From Calycina herbarum (Eukaryota > Ascomycota > Leotiomycetes > Helotiales > Pezizellaceae), in the NCBI GenBank assembly GCA_001414485.1, contig LLEY01000004.1, positions 1 through 64,000 of the forward strand: DNA of 64,000 nt, in the 5' to 3' direction. The position numbers and the translations under genes are program-made. Shown one piece after another: positions 13,701-25,274 of the stretch. Below the pieces are notes generated by a model. It ran no database searches. It saw only the letters and a program-made list of their open reading frames with translations, and had not been told where the DNA came from. Position 1 is the stretch's first letter. Each line of letters starts with the position of its first letter.

Positions 13701-16420
13701 CTCTAGTTAATTTCTAGATTATGTTTTTAAATCTATAGTATACTAAGTATTACTTCCTTACTTCCTATTTTAATAATATTAAATTAATTTCTATTAGAAT
13801 AGTTTACTAATTAATAATCCTATTTTAATATATAATATCTATTCTATTAACTACTTCTAATTAATATAGTCTTATCTCTTTAATTAGAATGTTTAGCTTC
13901 TCTTAAGCTATTAAGGAAATAAAGTTACCTATTACTCCTAAGTCTATTATAACTTATAACTTCTTTCCTTATATTTCTATAGTTATTATTAACTATCTTT
14001 CTTCTAAAGTAGTATTTAACTTTACTTTAACGTATTAGACTTTAAAAGATCGATTTTCTTAGTTATAATTCTTTCTTTCCTTATCTTTATACTATAGAAA
14101 GAATCTTACTCTTTCCTTATTAGCATATACTACCTTATATACTAATCTATATTCTACGATTCTTATAGTTTTAGGAATTTCCTTTATAAATCGCTTTAGT
14201 ATTTGTTTATAATTATATTAGATCTATTTATAATTAGTTTCTAAAATAGCTTTTATAGACTATAGTTCTCTTATATATACATAATCTAAAGTGGCTTCTA
14301 GTATACTTATCTCTAGTTTTATATAGTAAACCTTAAATATATAGTCTCTTAAATTCTTTTTCTTAATAGCCTAAATCTAGGACTAAGGAAAGAATACTAC
14401 TTCTTCTTTATCTAATAATACTACTTCGTATATCTAATAATATTCTACTATTTTAGTAGGCTCTAGTAATACTCCTTTAAATCGCTTTTATAATAACTAG
14501 TTTAAAGTTAGACTTAGTTTATATTATATCTATTATACTATTATTTTCTAAACTGTTTCTATAAACTATAGTTCTCTTACTAATAGATAGTATAATTCTT
14601 TTAGTTCTATCTTAGCCTATCTAGTTATATCGAGTTTCTTTTACTCCTAAAATAATATACTAAATAGTTGTTATAAGTTATATTTTTTAAATACTAACCT
14701 ATTATTTCTTATTAATATAACTATAATATATTACTTAAATTCCTTTAGTATAATATCTTTAGATAGTGTTCTAAAGAAAGGGGTTTTAATTTATCTTATA
14801 AATCCTGTTAGAACTTGCTATATCTATATACTAGTCTTATTTAAAATATTATATATTCTTTATATATCCTCTACTTTAGAGTAGGTAGGTTTTTTAACTA
14901 GTTGTCGTTTCTATTCTAGTTTCTTTTCTTTAATAGTTTTCTATCTAGTAATTAGACTAACTAGAGTTATTATCTTAGGGTTATTACTTATAACTATATA
15001 TGTTATTAAGATAGTTAGGTTAACTCCTTATATTATATAAGAACTCTAGAAGTCTAGTTTCTAGTTATTAATATATACTTATCGATTTCCTTATTTAAAG
15101 GTTCTAAAGAAAGCCTAAGTTTCTTTAACTTTAAGGTCTTCCTTTCTTATTTCACCTTCTAAGCTAGAAGATAAATCCGATGTCTCTAAAGAGCTAGTTA
15201 ATAATAGTGATTTATATTCTACTTAAAGATGTTACTTAGATTCTATTACTAATTATATATTATAATATTCTTTAAGGAGTAGATCTCTATTATTATTAGT
15301 ATCTTATATACTACTAATTCTTTTATTATTTTTAATCTAGGTTCTATATCCTTATACTTTAAGCTCCTTATCTATAAGTTTAATATAATCGGTTAAGGCT
15401 ACCTATTATTAAATAGTAGTATTAATTTGTTTCTTCCTCTTAGAGTCTTTTATCTTACTATACTTATTTACTCTATAACCTAGTAGGCTATAATTATAAC
15501 ATAAGTTCTACTTACGTCGACGATTTCGCTCTTCCTAGAAAAGTCCTACTTTCTTTAGAAATGTTTTCTTCTACGTAGTATTTGCCTCCTTACTATATTT
15601 ATTAGTATAAGAGTGCTTCTACTTTCCTAACCCTTTACTCTTTTCCCTATACCTAGGGTTACTCTTCCTAAATTTATATAAGCAGTTGTCTAGTTAGACG
15701 ACTTCCTTAATTATACTTATAATAGTTAAGAATTATATATTCTATTTAGCTATTTCCTTATAGATATATATCTTTAATCCTTTATAAAAAAGTTCTATAA
15801 GAGCAATTATATCCTATCCCGACTTTGTTCTATAACGTTAAAACTTATTAGTATAATCTATTACTAATCTAGTCTAGTATAATTCTAAAAGCTTACGTAT
15901 AGCTGTTTAGATTATATCGAAGTCTCTAAAGACTTTCCTAATAGTTGCCTTAAATCCTCTCTAAGATTTAAACATAATCTTAGTTAATTCTATCTTTCTA
16001 TCTTTATCCTTATTCTTAAAGAAGTCTTCTAAGTATAGCTAAGCCTATTCTAATACTAATCTCTTAAGGTAGGAGATAGTAAAGATAGTTTATAAATTAT
16101 AATTACTTTTGAACTTATTAGAATTAAAGTTAAAGTAGATGTCTATTTAGAGAAGGAATAAGTCGAGTTCCTTTTACTTCTTATAATATATATCTAGTAT
16201 CTTAACTTTAATAGATTTAAGTACTTTGACCTTATAGAGCTTAGGGGCGTCTAGTATGCTAATATTATCGTCGTTCCTAGTTAACTATATACTAGTAAAT
16301 GTTCTTCTAGTCGCAGTTCTAGATGTTCCTACGACGTTGACTCGACTAGTATTCGGGCTAGCTGCTACGGCGGGGGTTACTAGGGCTATAGCGACTAAAC
16401 TTCTAAGCAGGTGCTTAAAG
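10740..16420 (-). pseudogene. RIP-degraded gag-pol of gypsy B
   Basis: The minus strand carries the same order as A: gag from about 16400 (the TPAVAARPNTSRV-like start lies at 16320-16380), reverse transcriptase around 12850-13330, integrase around 11100-12080, and a chromodomain near 10760-10880. The element-family assignment rests on colinear similarity with A and the shared LTR ends. Stops interrupt every domain. Confidence 0.85.
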
Positions 16421-16881
16421 TATAACGAAACTTAAATAAACTAAACAAAGATGACTAAGTCTCAAAGGTTAGTATATAGGTAAGAAGTACAGATGTGCTA
16501 GGTTATTTACTTAGAAGTAAACTCGTTACTTATATCAAAGATATTAAATAAGATAATAAGATTAATAACTAAAGTTAAGTATAAAGCTCCTATCTAATAG
16601 CAGACGTACTAGTTTTATATAGAACCTTCGTTCGTATTAGAGTCCTCCTTAGCAGGAGTCCCGAAAATAGAGTCCGACTCTATTTTCAGGGCTCCTTAAA
16701 ACTAGACTCTATTACCTAACTATTTCTAACCGAGTTACGTGATATAACTATAATAAGATCCTAGGGTTATATGTTCTACTATATCTAATCCTTTCTTCCT
16801 TTTAGGGTTACAATAGTGCTCGTCCTGTTAGGACGTCGCCTGGACTTCACTTCGTCACGTGCTGGCACGTGATTCGTGACA
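16421..16881 (-). repeat. 5' LTR of gypsy B
   Basis: 461 bp partner of 9749-10209. Its minus-strand start is TGTCACGAATCACG, showing the unmutated TG. It keeps more CG and CA/TG dinucleotides at its right end (16840-16881) than the other three copies. Confidence 0.9.
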
Positions 16882-17068
16882 CGTAGTAAGAGTATAGTAA
16901 TATTTCGTTATAAACTATTTTAATACTTTTTATAAGAAACATATGTTCTTCTTTCTTCTTTTATATAAGGTAGGATATAATAGAAAGGAAAGGATACTGC
17001 TAGTACCTTAACCGAGTTCCTTAGCTTATACTTAAGTGTAAGGACACGCTAGGCTAAGAAGGGGATAG

Positions 17069-17515
17069 TATTACGAATCACGTTATATATAGTAAGTAGT
17101 TTAGACAGCGCTCTAATAAGATAAGGTATAATATCTAGGAAATAGAAGGTAGTATAAGAGGGAATTAGTAATATAAAGGTATTTAGGTATTCTAGGATCT
17201 TACTATTAGATAATTATTAGAGGTTATATAATAGATTCTATTAGATCCTATAAGGGATCTAAAGGGATCTAGAGATCTAGGCTTATATAGGGATCTAGAC
17301 AGTACGAAGGGTTCTATATATACTAGCACGTCTACTACCTAGATAGAAGCTTCGTACTTAACTTTGGTTATTAATCTTATTATCTTACTTAATATCTTTA
17401 ATATAAGTAACGAGTTCACTTCTAAGTGAACAACCTAGCGTATCTGTACTTCTTACCTATATACTAACCTTCGAGACTTAGTTACCTTTGTTTAGTTCGT
17501 TTGAGTTTCGTTATA
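17069..17515 (+). repeat. 3' LTR of gypsy A
   Basis: 447 bp partner of 3104-3550. Most differences from the left LTR are C/T or G/A, as expected for RIP after insertion. It is followed by the AAAGC target duplication. Confidence 0.92.
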
Positions 17516-17864
17516 AAAGCCTAAGAAAAGTGACACTGTTGAAGTTATTTTATACGAAGAAATACCTAGGGAAATACTAAAACACTAATTACCTTCTCGA
17601 CGACGTACTCGGCACTCGGAGTCTTATATTCCTTAACAAGGTACTTTTCGACAGTACGTCTAGTATAATAGTCTACTTAAGTAGAGTAATTAAGCTAATT
17701 TAAATAAAGTTACTTGAAATTAATTATAACTAGTTGAAATCGAGTTATCTATATATTCTAGTTTAGTATATTAATATAGTATAAGCTGTGAAAAGCCGGA
17801 GACTAGAGAGACGATGTTTAAAGAACCTGATAGCGTCTTTTTACTATTAATATCGAAAGGCAAA

Positions 17865-18085
17865 TACTTTAATATTAAAAAGTGCGATATATAATAAAAA
17901 CTATACTCGCTCTAGTCTTAATATGAAAAGTGCGAATTAAAGATCTATACTCGCTTAGGTTTGACATGAAAGTACGATATAAAACAAACCATACATACTC
18001 GCTCTGCCCTTGATATAAAAGTATACGATATATAACAAAAGTTTAGCTCCTAAGCCTTTGACACGAAAAGTGCGAAATACAACAA
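17865..18085. repeat. Diverged minisatellite, about five units of 45-49 bp
   Basis: A motif close to GAAAAGTGCGATATA recurs near 17878, 17923, 17967, 18016 and 18065. It is usually followed by a TATACTCGCTC-like segment. Units differ mainly by C/T and G/A changes, so the array seems to have been hit by RIP. It lies between gypsy A and the gene island. Confidence 0.65.
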
Positions 18086-18429
18086 AATCACAACCTCAAC
18101 CCCGTCTTTAACGAGAAAATGATTTTCTAAGTTTCAAGGCACGAATAGACCTACTCGGTTTCCTTCACATGTATTGATAGAGACAAGCTACCAGGAAACG
18201 TCCCAAAGCGTTATAGCACTATCTTGTAAACAAGTCGAAAAACAATTGTTGTAACTCTCTAAAAAATACCACCTCTTCAAACTCTCCCAACCACGCCCTT
18301 TACCTACACTCTTACACCCCAACATAAAAAATCTACCTCCCATCTAAACTCCACCCACCCAAACCCATTCCCAACTCTCTCAGAAAAATACAAAACAAAA
18401 ATAAACAGCTTTTCTAACTCGTGACTTTT

Positions 18430-18690
18430 CTTTCAGCCCCCACCTCTATTTTTACCCCCAAATTTAAAGGTTGGCTTACTCGTAGCTTACTCGTAGCTTA
18501 CCCGTCACTACTTTTTAGCCCCCAAATATAAAGCTTAGCTTACTCGTTAATTAGTAGCTTACCTCAACAATTACCTAGCCTACTCCTTGAACATCTCTAT
18601 GGCTTACTCGACAATTGATGGATTACTCGACAACTGTTTGGCTTACTTCGTAGCTTATCCCGCACTTTTTTTAGCCCCCAAACTCATCAT
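18430..18690. repeat. GCTTACTCG / TTTTAGCCCCCAAA repeat cluster
   Basis: GCTTACTCG-like 9-mers recur near 18473, 18483, 18537 and 18601. TTTTTAGCCCCCAAA occurs near 18512 and 18668, with related copies near 18403 and 18435. The same pair of motifs recurs at 47578-47630, at the edge of the other AT-rich block. Confidence 0.55.
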
Positions 18691-18699
18691 TCCACCACC

Positions 18700-21600
18700 A
18701 ACAGACAACACGTTCACAATGCACAAGAAGTTTGCGAAAGGTAGGCAGCTAGACAGGTATCTCTATCTCAATTAACGCATCCATCTACCATCTATCAATT
18801 TAGATAAGATAGAATATAACTATCGAGTCTATCTATTTATTCCTTCCATCCCCCGTAAGTAGAGAAAGAATTCGAAAAACACGAACAAGAACAACAAACA
18901 GATGTATATCACCGAACGCTTACTTTCTTCCATTCATTCGCACTCAATCAAAGTCCTTCTCCATAATCTCTCCCACTTTCAAACTCGCCTTCAATTTCCG
19001 AGAGAATACCCTTCTAACCCTGAAAAGAAACGAAGAACGCGCATTCATCTATTAGCATCTTCTCCCCCACTTTATTTCATCTCATCAATTCGTAGGTAAA
19101 CTTATCGAGAGAGATTGAGTTTTCGTTCTCATTCCCGTTCACTCTCGTCTAACATACGTTCATATCTAGCAAATTTTGGTTGGGGAATTGAAAACTTGCG
19201 ACATTCACCACGGCTGAGGGCAGCTTGTACGAGGTCCAAGGTTGGCCTTTAGCGATTGATGCCTTCTTTCAGGTTCCGTTAAGACAGGGCACGACAGCGT
19301 TGTCCCGAAGAACTTCCCAAGATAATTGTAAACTCAGATTTCCTCCAGAGTATCGGAGTTGTCTAAACCCATCCACTTGGCAATCTCCTCTGAATTCTCG
19401 TCTGTCCCCGAGGGCGGCATCCCGTTTGTGTAATCCTACACATTTTCTAGAAACATCAGGTGAAGTGCGACAAACTTATCGAGATCTAAACATAGACATC
19501 AAATATGTTTTTTTTGCTACTCCCGAGCTCTTATTATAACGCTGCTGCCACTCGCTACTCTATTTCCTCGGGGCTATAGAAATCAAGCGGATTTCGGCAA
19601 GTGAAGACAGGGGAATACGAGTGCAACAGAGAGAGCGGGATGAAATTTGTTCTTAAAGTATAATCGAAATAGAGACTTCAGATGATTCATTATCACTTTC
19701 ACTTGAATAAGAATAAATATCAAAAAATCAATAGTTCAAGAAACACGAAAGTGAAAATTTATAAAGGCGACTTTACAGACCATTCTCTGAGACCTTGATA
19801 ATTGTATTCGTCCAGCAACAACGGATTCATCTCTCTTCTAAATATTCCTTCCCAACTTCTCGGACAAAGATTCGAGGATTTGTGGTGTGTAAGAGAGGTC
19901 AGCCACTGGCGGATGAGTTGCTCGGCTTTCCAGATACCCATGTACAAATGGCTTCGTAGGATTCGGGAAGCTTTCTATTGTCTATGTCGCTTCGAGTCCT
20001 TTAATACCTTCAATGTATCTTCAATGCCAGGCAAGAAATACCCCAGTCCTCCCGAAGCAGAAAAAAAAGCGATTGAGGCCACAGTTGCACGAGGTGGTAA
20101 ATCTGCTGGCCATTAAAGAGTTTGATAAGCGAAGAAGAGGGGGCGGGACCTTGAGAGAAGTAGTGGACTCTGGGGACATGGGCTTGTATGAAGAGGTTCA
20201 ATGGCTTCATCGATGGTCGATTTCGAATCCCTAGAATGAGCGGTTCTCCCTCAGCCCAATGATCAATTCTACGCTGATACTTCACCCAAGTCCCAGCATC
20301 TTAGCACAAAAGCCGAGCAAAGTAACAATTAAAGTTGGCTAGACACCTTGACCAACACAAGCCAGCTAGAAATTTGCTCTTCTGCAGAAGTTTGCCGCCC
20401 AGACAGCATCAGAGCCACGCCAAACAATTTTTTCCCTTCTTTCTAGCAAAATGAGATATGATTATAGTGCTCAAACCTTAGGTAGTTCCTCCAAAATCCG
20501 AACTTTCTCTAGTTGATTTTTCCTTTCCTGTCAAACCTACTCTTACTGTCGCATCTAGCAAGCAAATAACTCTATATTCAGATCCCCAATGATCCTGTCC
20601 ATGAGCAAAGAATAAACAGACTTGGATTCAGAAGAGTTGCCAAGTTTACTTGTCTCCAAACCAAATTACCAGGTCCAAAACCCCGGTGACTTGAAACGCT
20701 TACATCAATGGACTCAATTATTTTTTTCCTTCTCCGGTTGATAACAACTGGGTCATAGTGAATCTTACAAGAGGAATGCCCCTAGCATAACATAGTAAAC
20801 CGACACTCTTCCACACTTTCCCTGAAGACATATTAACCTTCAGAACCCAATTCATTTCGTTCCCTCCCAACTATAAACTCAAAACCCCTTACCTCCACCC
20901 AGTAAACCAAAATATAACGCCCAAACGAAGTGCGCGAATCTCTTCAACCCACACTCACAGTCAACAATACCTATCCACAAAGTCTTACCTTCATCCATCC
21001 AACGTAGAAACCAGGAAGACGAGAAAAACATCTACCCAAATAAAGCAAACTCCCAAGCTCAAGTAAAACCCCCCAAATTACTACGCATTGCCATACCCTT
21101 GAAATCAACACAAGAAACGAACGCCCCGGACGAGAAAATTTTAAAACCCCAACCTAGGAACCTATAAGATACCTCCTCTCTCTCTCTCTCAAAGACCTTG
21201 GATTGAGAATAGACGCCTCCACCTACACCCAATCCATTCAAATCAGTCACCAGGTCCCTCCTCAACCATTCCTCCTGCTCAAGTTGAAATCTTCCGACCA
21301 TTCCTGGAAGCGGGTTGACTTTCGAAATTGGACCTCGATGGAGAAAATTTCGGTACGGAGCATCCATCACCTTTATACTTCTAGAGTTAGTTGTAGTCCA
21401 AATTGACTCGAGTGAATTCCTAAAACCTCTGGTCCTCCGGTGCAGTGATGGGCAGACATACCTGCCACAAAATAAAAGAAAAGAGCTTACCCACTTGTGT
21501 AGAAGTTAAAATATATACACCAGTTTCGTACAAATAATCTAATTTTTAGAATTTAAAATTTCACCATTCTATTCAGACAAGAAGAAACCCAGAGAAAAAC

Positions 21601-21723
21601 TCCAAAGCTATGTGATAAGATGCCATCTCAAACGGAGCAAAAGAAGTTCCCTCTCCTTATATGTAAACACCGCATTCCCCGTATGCCAATATACCATCTT
21701 GTCATGAATATACACATTTATCA
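18700..21723. other. 3 kb without a gene I can identify
   Basis: Base composition here is normal for the gene island, but no frame shows a recognisable domain. The most protein-like stretch is on the plus strand at 19802-20234, in two overlapping frames (LLGQRFEDLWCVREVSHWRM and AIKEFDKRRRGGGTLREVVD). It lacks a good single start and may be a gene relic. Frames at 19225-19539 and 21059-21370 (minus) look non-coding. A CT run (TCTCTCTCTCTC) lies near 21177. Confidence 0.4.
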
Positions 21724-22854
21724 TCAATCATCCTCATCCATCAACCCAAGACAATCCAACTCCGTCCTAACCAACCGATCAAACTCCTCCCTCTCAATCC
21801 CTCCAACCCTCGCCAACCGATATAAACTCTTCATACTCGTAGAAATATGTTGTTTAATTCCCGTCTCACTATGTTCACTCATCGAGTTCGCAGCAGCCCG
21901 CCGTTCCAACTTTGCTACCGTGTCGCTACCAGAACTTCCCGTGCTGGATGACGGTCTCGGGTGGAGAATTGCTTCCGGGTTATGTTGTTCGGAGGAAATA
22001 GGGGGAGGAAAGGATGTAAGTTCGGGATTCGAAGAAAGTTGTTGTTGGAATTCTCTTGCTATTTCGTCTCGTCCGAGGGAGGATTCCACATCGCCGTTCT
22101 GCTGGGCTTCGTCGGGGTCGTGGTTGTCCATGGCAGGTTGTACGTTTCCGTACTGTGCATAGTAATCTTCCTCATTCGTATTCGCCCCTAGCGTATTATT
22201 ACCGAGAGTTGGAGGAGCAGGAGAGTGTTTGGCAGGTGTTCGAGAGGGTGTGTTATCATATTGCGCCCAATAATCGTCGTCATCGCCCTCCTCGTCGGGC
22301 GTAAGAAGACTCCCTCCATTTGTGCCACCAATCTGGGGTCCCGGATTCGTAGTTCGGGATTCACATTCGTCCTCCGCTTCTCGAATAGTCTTCTCTCCCC
22401 AAGCACCGTTTCCCTCTGGCACACTCACTTCTCCTATCCTCCAGCCATCGCCACCACCCAGTTCATCATTGACACACCATATGAGCTTCACATCAATATT
22501 GAAAGGCTGCAATGACACGAGAGCCTGCAGAGTCTCCTCATCAACCCGCTTATACCTCACATCAACATCGTACTCCCAATCGACCTCGACCTCACCCGAA
22601 ACAGGATGTGCCTCCAACGCCTCGCTCTTCACAGCCTGCTCCAGTTTCTGCGTCTTCGCGTGGTCGTAACATAAGAGGGAGAGCCATGGCTCTGTACTCG
22701 CCGAGGAAAGCAGCTGTACCCGTTGTCGCAGAATGGGCGAGAGGAGAGGTAGAAGTGCACTGGGAGGTTCTTTCGAAATGGAAGCTGCTGGTAATGCGCC
22801 TAAGAGGGGAGCCAGAAGCTCTTGGGTGCGTGGTGGATGAATTGGTGGTTGCAT
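21724..22854 (-). CDS. Conserved fungal protein of unknown function
   Basis: A single 376-codon frame without introns. The N-terminal third (1-170) is predicted globular and includes EVEVDWEYDVDVRYKRVDEE and VKLIWCVNDELGGGDGW. The middle is acidic and low in complexity, with two similar motifs, DDYWAQYDN (about residue 194) and EDYYAQYGN (about 228). The C-terminal 45 residues look folded again (ISTSMKSLYRLARVGGIERE, ending LGLMDEDD). This layout is, as far as I recall, that of an uncharacterised ascomycete protein, but I cannot name the family. The Asp-Tyr-x-Ala-Gln-Tyr repeats could be binding motifs; that is a guess. The start is the first Met of the frame. Codon use is normal with no RIP signs, so it is likely functional. 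Confidence 0.8.
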   Translation of the reverse strand: MQPPIHPPRTQELLAPLLGALPAASISKEPPSALLPLLSPILRQRVQLLSSASTEPWLSLLCYDHAKTQKLEQAVKSEALEAHPVSGEVEVDWEYDVDVRYKRVDEETLQALVSLQPFNIDVKLIWCVNDELGGGDGWRIGEVSVPEGNGAWGEKTIREAEDECESRTTNPGPQIGGTNGGSLLTPDEEGDDDDYWAQYDNTPSRTPAKHSPAPPTLGNNTLGANTNEEDYYAQYGNVQPAMDNHDPDEAQQNGDVESSLGRDEIAREFQQQLSSNPELTSFPPPISSEQHNPEAILHPRPSSSTGSSGSDTVAKLERRAAANSMSEHSETGIKQHISTSMKSLYRLARVGGIEREEFDRLVRTELDCLGLMDEDD

Positions 22855-23652
22855 TTCAGTGGCTGTCGGGCTGGTTTTTGCGTCGGGGAATGTGGGTTGG
22901 GCGAGGCCCGATCACATGCAATTCGTGGGGTTTGGATTAGGCTGAGAAACCTTGGGGATATTTTGATATTTTCATGAACTGGGATCTTGGTGTTGTGAAA
23001 GCTTGAGGAATAATGAGGAATAATGAGGAATCAAAAGAAAAGAAAAGAAAAGAAAGGAACTTCACAAAGACAACAACTCGGGGAAGGCAACTGGACAGGT
23101 GGAGGAAGGGGCTGCCATAATCATATAAAACGAGGTATGCACCGGTAGGCACTTCTGACGGTAAGGTACTAGTACTGAGTACTTGTCATGCGGCCTCGTT
23201 TGGCTCGTGAGTCTCGTGAGTCTCGTGAGTCGTGGAAAAGACTGGCAGCTTCCTTCCTTTGCACTTCCTTTGGCCCGGCGATCCCCATCCAGATCCTTGT
23301 GAGACGAGGCTGCAACTGCCTCGTCGGGTAATTAAGTCACTCCCCTCACCTTCACCCAATCACATCCATAGCATTGTCACAAATGCCGTCGGTGTCGGGG
23401 AACGTTGCTGCTCGCCGACTCCCGAGATCTGTCAGCCTTCCGTCCGGTTGAGGATACGGAGATTATACGGAGATTAAGTACAAAAACGTCTTGTTCTAGC
23501 TGAAAGCTAGAAATAACTAGTCGGAAGTTCTAGGCCTGCTTAAATCTTCCTGGGAAGTTGGCCCATATCTTAACAGTTCCTTAGTATTATAGATGGGCTC
23601 CTTTTTGTTACACAGTTCCTCCCCTGGTGAGCCGAAGCGAGTATGAGTCTGC
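22855..23652. other. Intergenic region with simple repeats
   Basis: Holds the promoter side of the minus-strand unknown gene and the 3' flank of TPC1. Simple repeats include GGAATAATGA and AAAGAAAAG runs (23008-23057) and a GTGAGTCTC triple repeat (23206-23232). No gene is seen. Confidence 0.5.
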
Positions 23653-24779
23653 CTATCCTCGTTTACTCTCCTTCAACGACTCCATTTCCATTAAAGTATT
23701 CAACACTCTTTCATACGTCCACATCGTGACAGCACTTGCCGGCGCAGCTTTAAAAAGGCTATACGGAATTAGCATAATATTTACAGAAACGATAGAGATC
23801 CATACCTGACCGTCAACCCTCGATAAAGCCCCCGTGCCCCCTCATTCTTGAGAATATGCTGCATGGAATGGAAAACGCCTCGATACACCGGAATATTCTT
23901 ATGAATATATTTCGACCTGGTGGGTCCCTGGACTTGCAATCGTTTTCGGATGAGGTCCAGAGGGAACACACCCGTCTTTGCGATGATCGACGCCATGACA
24001 CCCGCAGTAGCATCCCCAGATCCAAATGGCATGTGTAGATTGCTCACAGGCTGTCGTAGTGATTCATACGTCGCAAAGAAAATCCCCATATACGGTATGA
24101 TTTGTGCCACTCCGGCACCCAATCCTCGAAAAAATCCGCGGGGTCCTTCTTGTTGGGCGATATCTCGAACTGAAGCCAGGAGGGAAGAATAAACCTTTTC
24201 TGTACCCTGAGCGGCGAAACGGGTTCGCAAGAGGTCCAGAGGGTAGGTTGCGGTGGTGGATATAGCACCAGCTCCAGCACCTGCAATAAAGCTTTCTGCT
24301 GCGGCGGGTATTTTGTGTTCTCCCAGGGCGGTTTGTAGTCCCAACGTGATGGAGCGATAAGCCGTAAACTGAATTGCGCTGTACGATACGTACATCAATT
24401 CAGCTGGGATATTGCCTTTCCATAGCCCTGTGATTCCTTCCTCTCGAAGTATGTGTTTGAGGGTAGGCAAGGTGCCTTTATATATTGGGGAACCTCGCAA
24501 ATCTCGATGCGACAATGGATCGGAGAGGGAATGCGTTTGCAATTGAAGGCGAATCTTGACGACATCGAGGGGGGCTATTATGAATCTATTGTCTTGTCAG
24601 TCTACAATTCCAATTTGAGGAGGCGGAAATGTTCCTACCTTGCTATGAGCCCAGCAGTTGCTCCTGCGACAACGACCTGGAATTTCGTGCCCTAGGAACA
24701 AATTAACCACCATTCTCGTTTTACTGTTCCTGCTGCAAATAAATACCTCATCTTTGAGGTGCTCTCCGCTTCCAGACAT
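23653..24779 (-). CDS. TPC1: Mitochondrial thiamine pyrophosphate carrier 1
   Basis: A six-helix mitochondrial carrier (SLC25 family) that moves thiamine pyrophosphate across the inner membrane. Four exons: 24747-24779, 24639-24691, 23806-24585 and 23653-23758, giving 323 residues. Introns of 55, 53 and 47 nt all have GT-AG ends. The three carrier signatures are visible: [16 protein letters not shown] and PLDLIRKR. The start [12 protein letters not shown] and the segments [13 protein letters not shown] and [16 protein letters not shown] match what I know of fungal TPC1 proteins. An in-frame upstream ATG at 24879 would add about 34 residues, but the family normally begins at MSG. Length is normal for the family and no break is seen. 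It is divergent from the dioxygenase gene. Confidence 0.93.
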
Positions 24780-25274
24780 GCATCTGGTAATTCCTGAAAT
24801 AAAACGAGATCTGAGGTTATCGTTGTGCAGAGCATCTAGAACTTTTGCTGAGGCGGCGTTGGGAGAAGGCGCCGCCATGATTTGTTTTGGGAAAACTCCG
24901 ACCTTCGGGGTTAAGAGTTGAATCACCCGTTTGACCTCGGCTGGATTGCGTCCGTTGAGCTGTCGAATTCCAACTCCTCACCATAATCAGCAGACTGCTC
25001 TTAAGTGCATAGCTAGAGCTCGAGTTGGGGTTGGAGAAAGTGGTTTAAAGGCGTGTTTGCCTTTTTTTCGAAAGACCCGGTAGTCTTCATCGCTTCAAAC
25101 TTCGTCGTCATAGAGCAAATCGTTCCTTCCTCCACAAACAAATCGGTCTCCGAAAAGCTTCATCCTGAATGCCAACCAGACGACCCGGATTCTGGTTATA
25201 AAAGTTACAAGCGGCAGGTTACACAGAACAGCCAAACATTTCTTCTCCACCTAGGTCCGAAGCGCAGCGCAGCA
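24780..25274. promoter_or_regulatory. Shared divergent promoter region
   Basis: 495 bp separate the TPC1 start from the probable dioxygenase start, so both promoters must lie here. No clear TATA box or binding site stands out. The frame of the right-hand gene is open up to 25053, so part of this region could be coding if an upstream start is used. Confidence 0.45.

Larger units (their letters stand above)
9749..16881 (-). mobile_element. Ty3/gypsy LTR retrotransposon B nested inside A
   Basis: A second member of the same family lies in reverse orientation within the 3' untranslated part of A. Its 461-bp LTRs are 9749-10209 and 16421-16881. The 5-bp duplication CGTAG flanks it (9744-9748, 16882-16886). 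Internal sequence (gag side at 16420, pol running leftward) matches A in reverse complement. The purine tract reads AAGAAGGGG on the minus strand next to 10209. Length is 7133 bp. It inserted after A did. It is RIP-degraded, with no open frames. Confidence 0.93.
3104..17515 (+). mobile_element. Ty3/gypsy LTR retrotransposon A with element B nested in it
   Basis: Two 447-bp direct LTRs (3104-3550, 17069-17515) start TG/TA-TTACGAATCACG and end TTTCGTTATA, consistent with TG...CA ends altered by RIP. The element is flanked by the 5-bp duplication AAAGC (3099-3103, 17516-17520). A purine run AAGAAGGGG just before the right LTR is the probable polypurine tract. Order is gag, protease, reverse transcriptase, RNase H, integrase, chromodomain, typical of fungal chromoviruses. 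Without nested element B and its duplicated CGTAG the length is about 7.3 kb. All frames are closed by stops, so the element is immobile. Confidence 0.93.
2640..17640 (+). pseudogene. Unidentified degraded reading frame split by gypsy element A
   Basis: The stretch 2640-3103 is less AT-rich than its surroundings. One frame reads through a few stops with segments such as FVLWFKYSFLIRR, SKKAAASLQVGKIKSKLLKF and YKQFFSFKREKRRK. Gypsy A begins at 3104, flanked by the 5-bp duplication AAAGC. Past the second AAAGC (17516-17520) the same frame resumes as KKSDTVEVILYEEIPREILK and runs to about 17590 before a stop. Removing the insertion and one duplication therefore keeps the frame open across the junction. 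I do not recognise the family. It could be a host gene or part of an older transposon. The frame is dead in its present form. Confidence 0.45.

Noticed and set aside
19225..19539. 104-codon plus-strand frame
   Set aside because: No domain, no intron signals, composition like non-coding DNA; not supported.
21059..21370. 103-codon minus-strand frame
   Set aside because: Low-complexity, overlaps a CT run and has no recognisable family.
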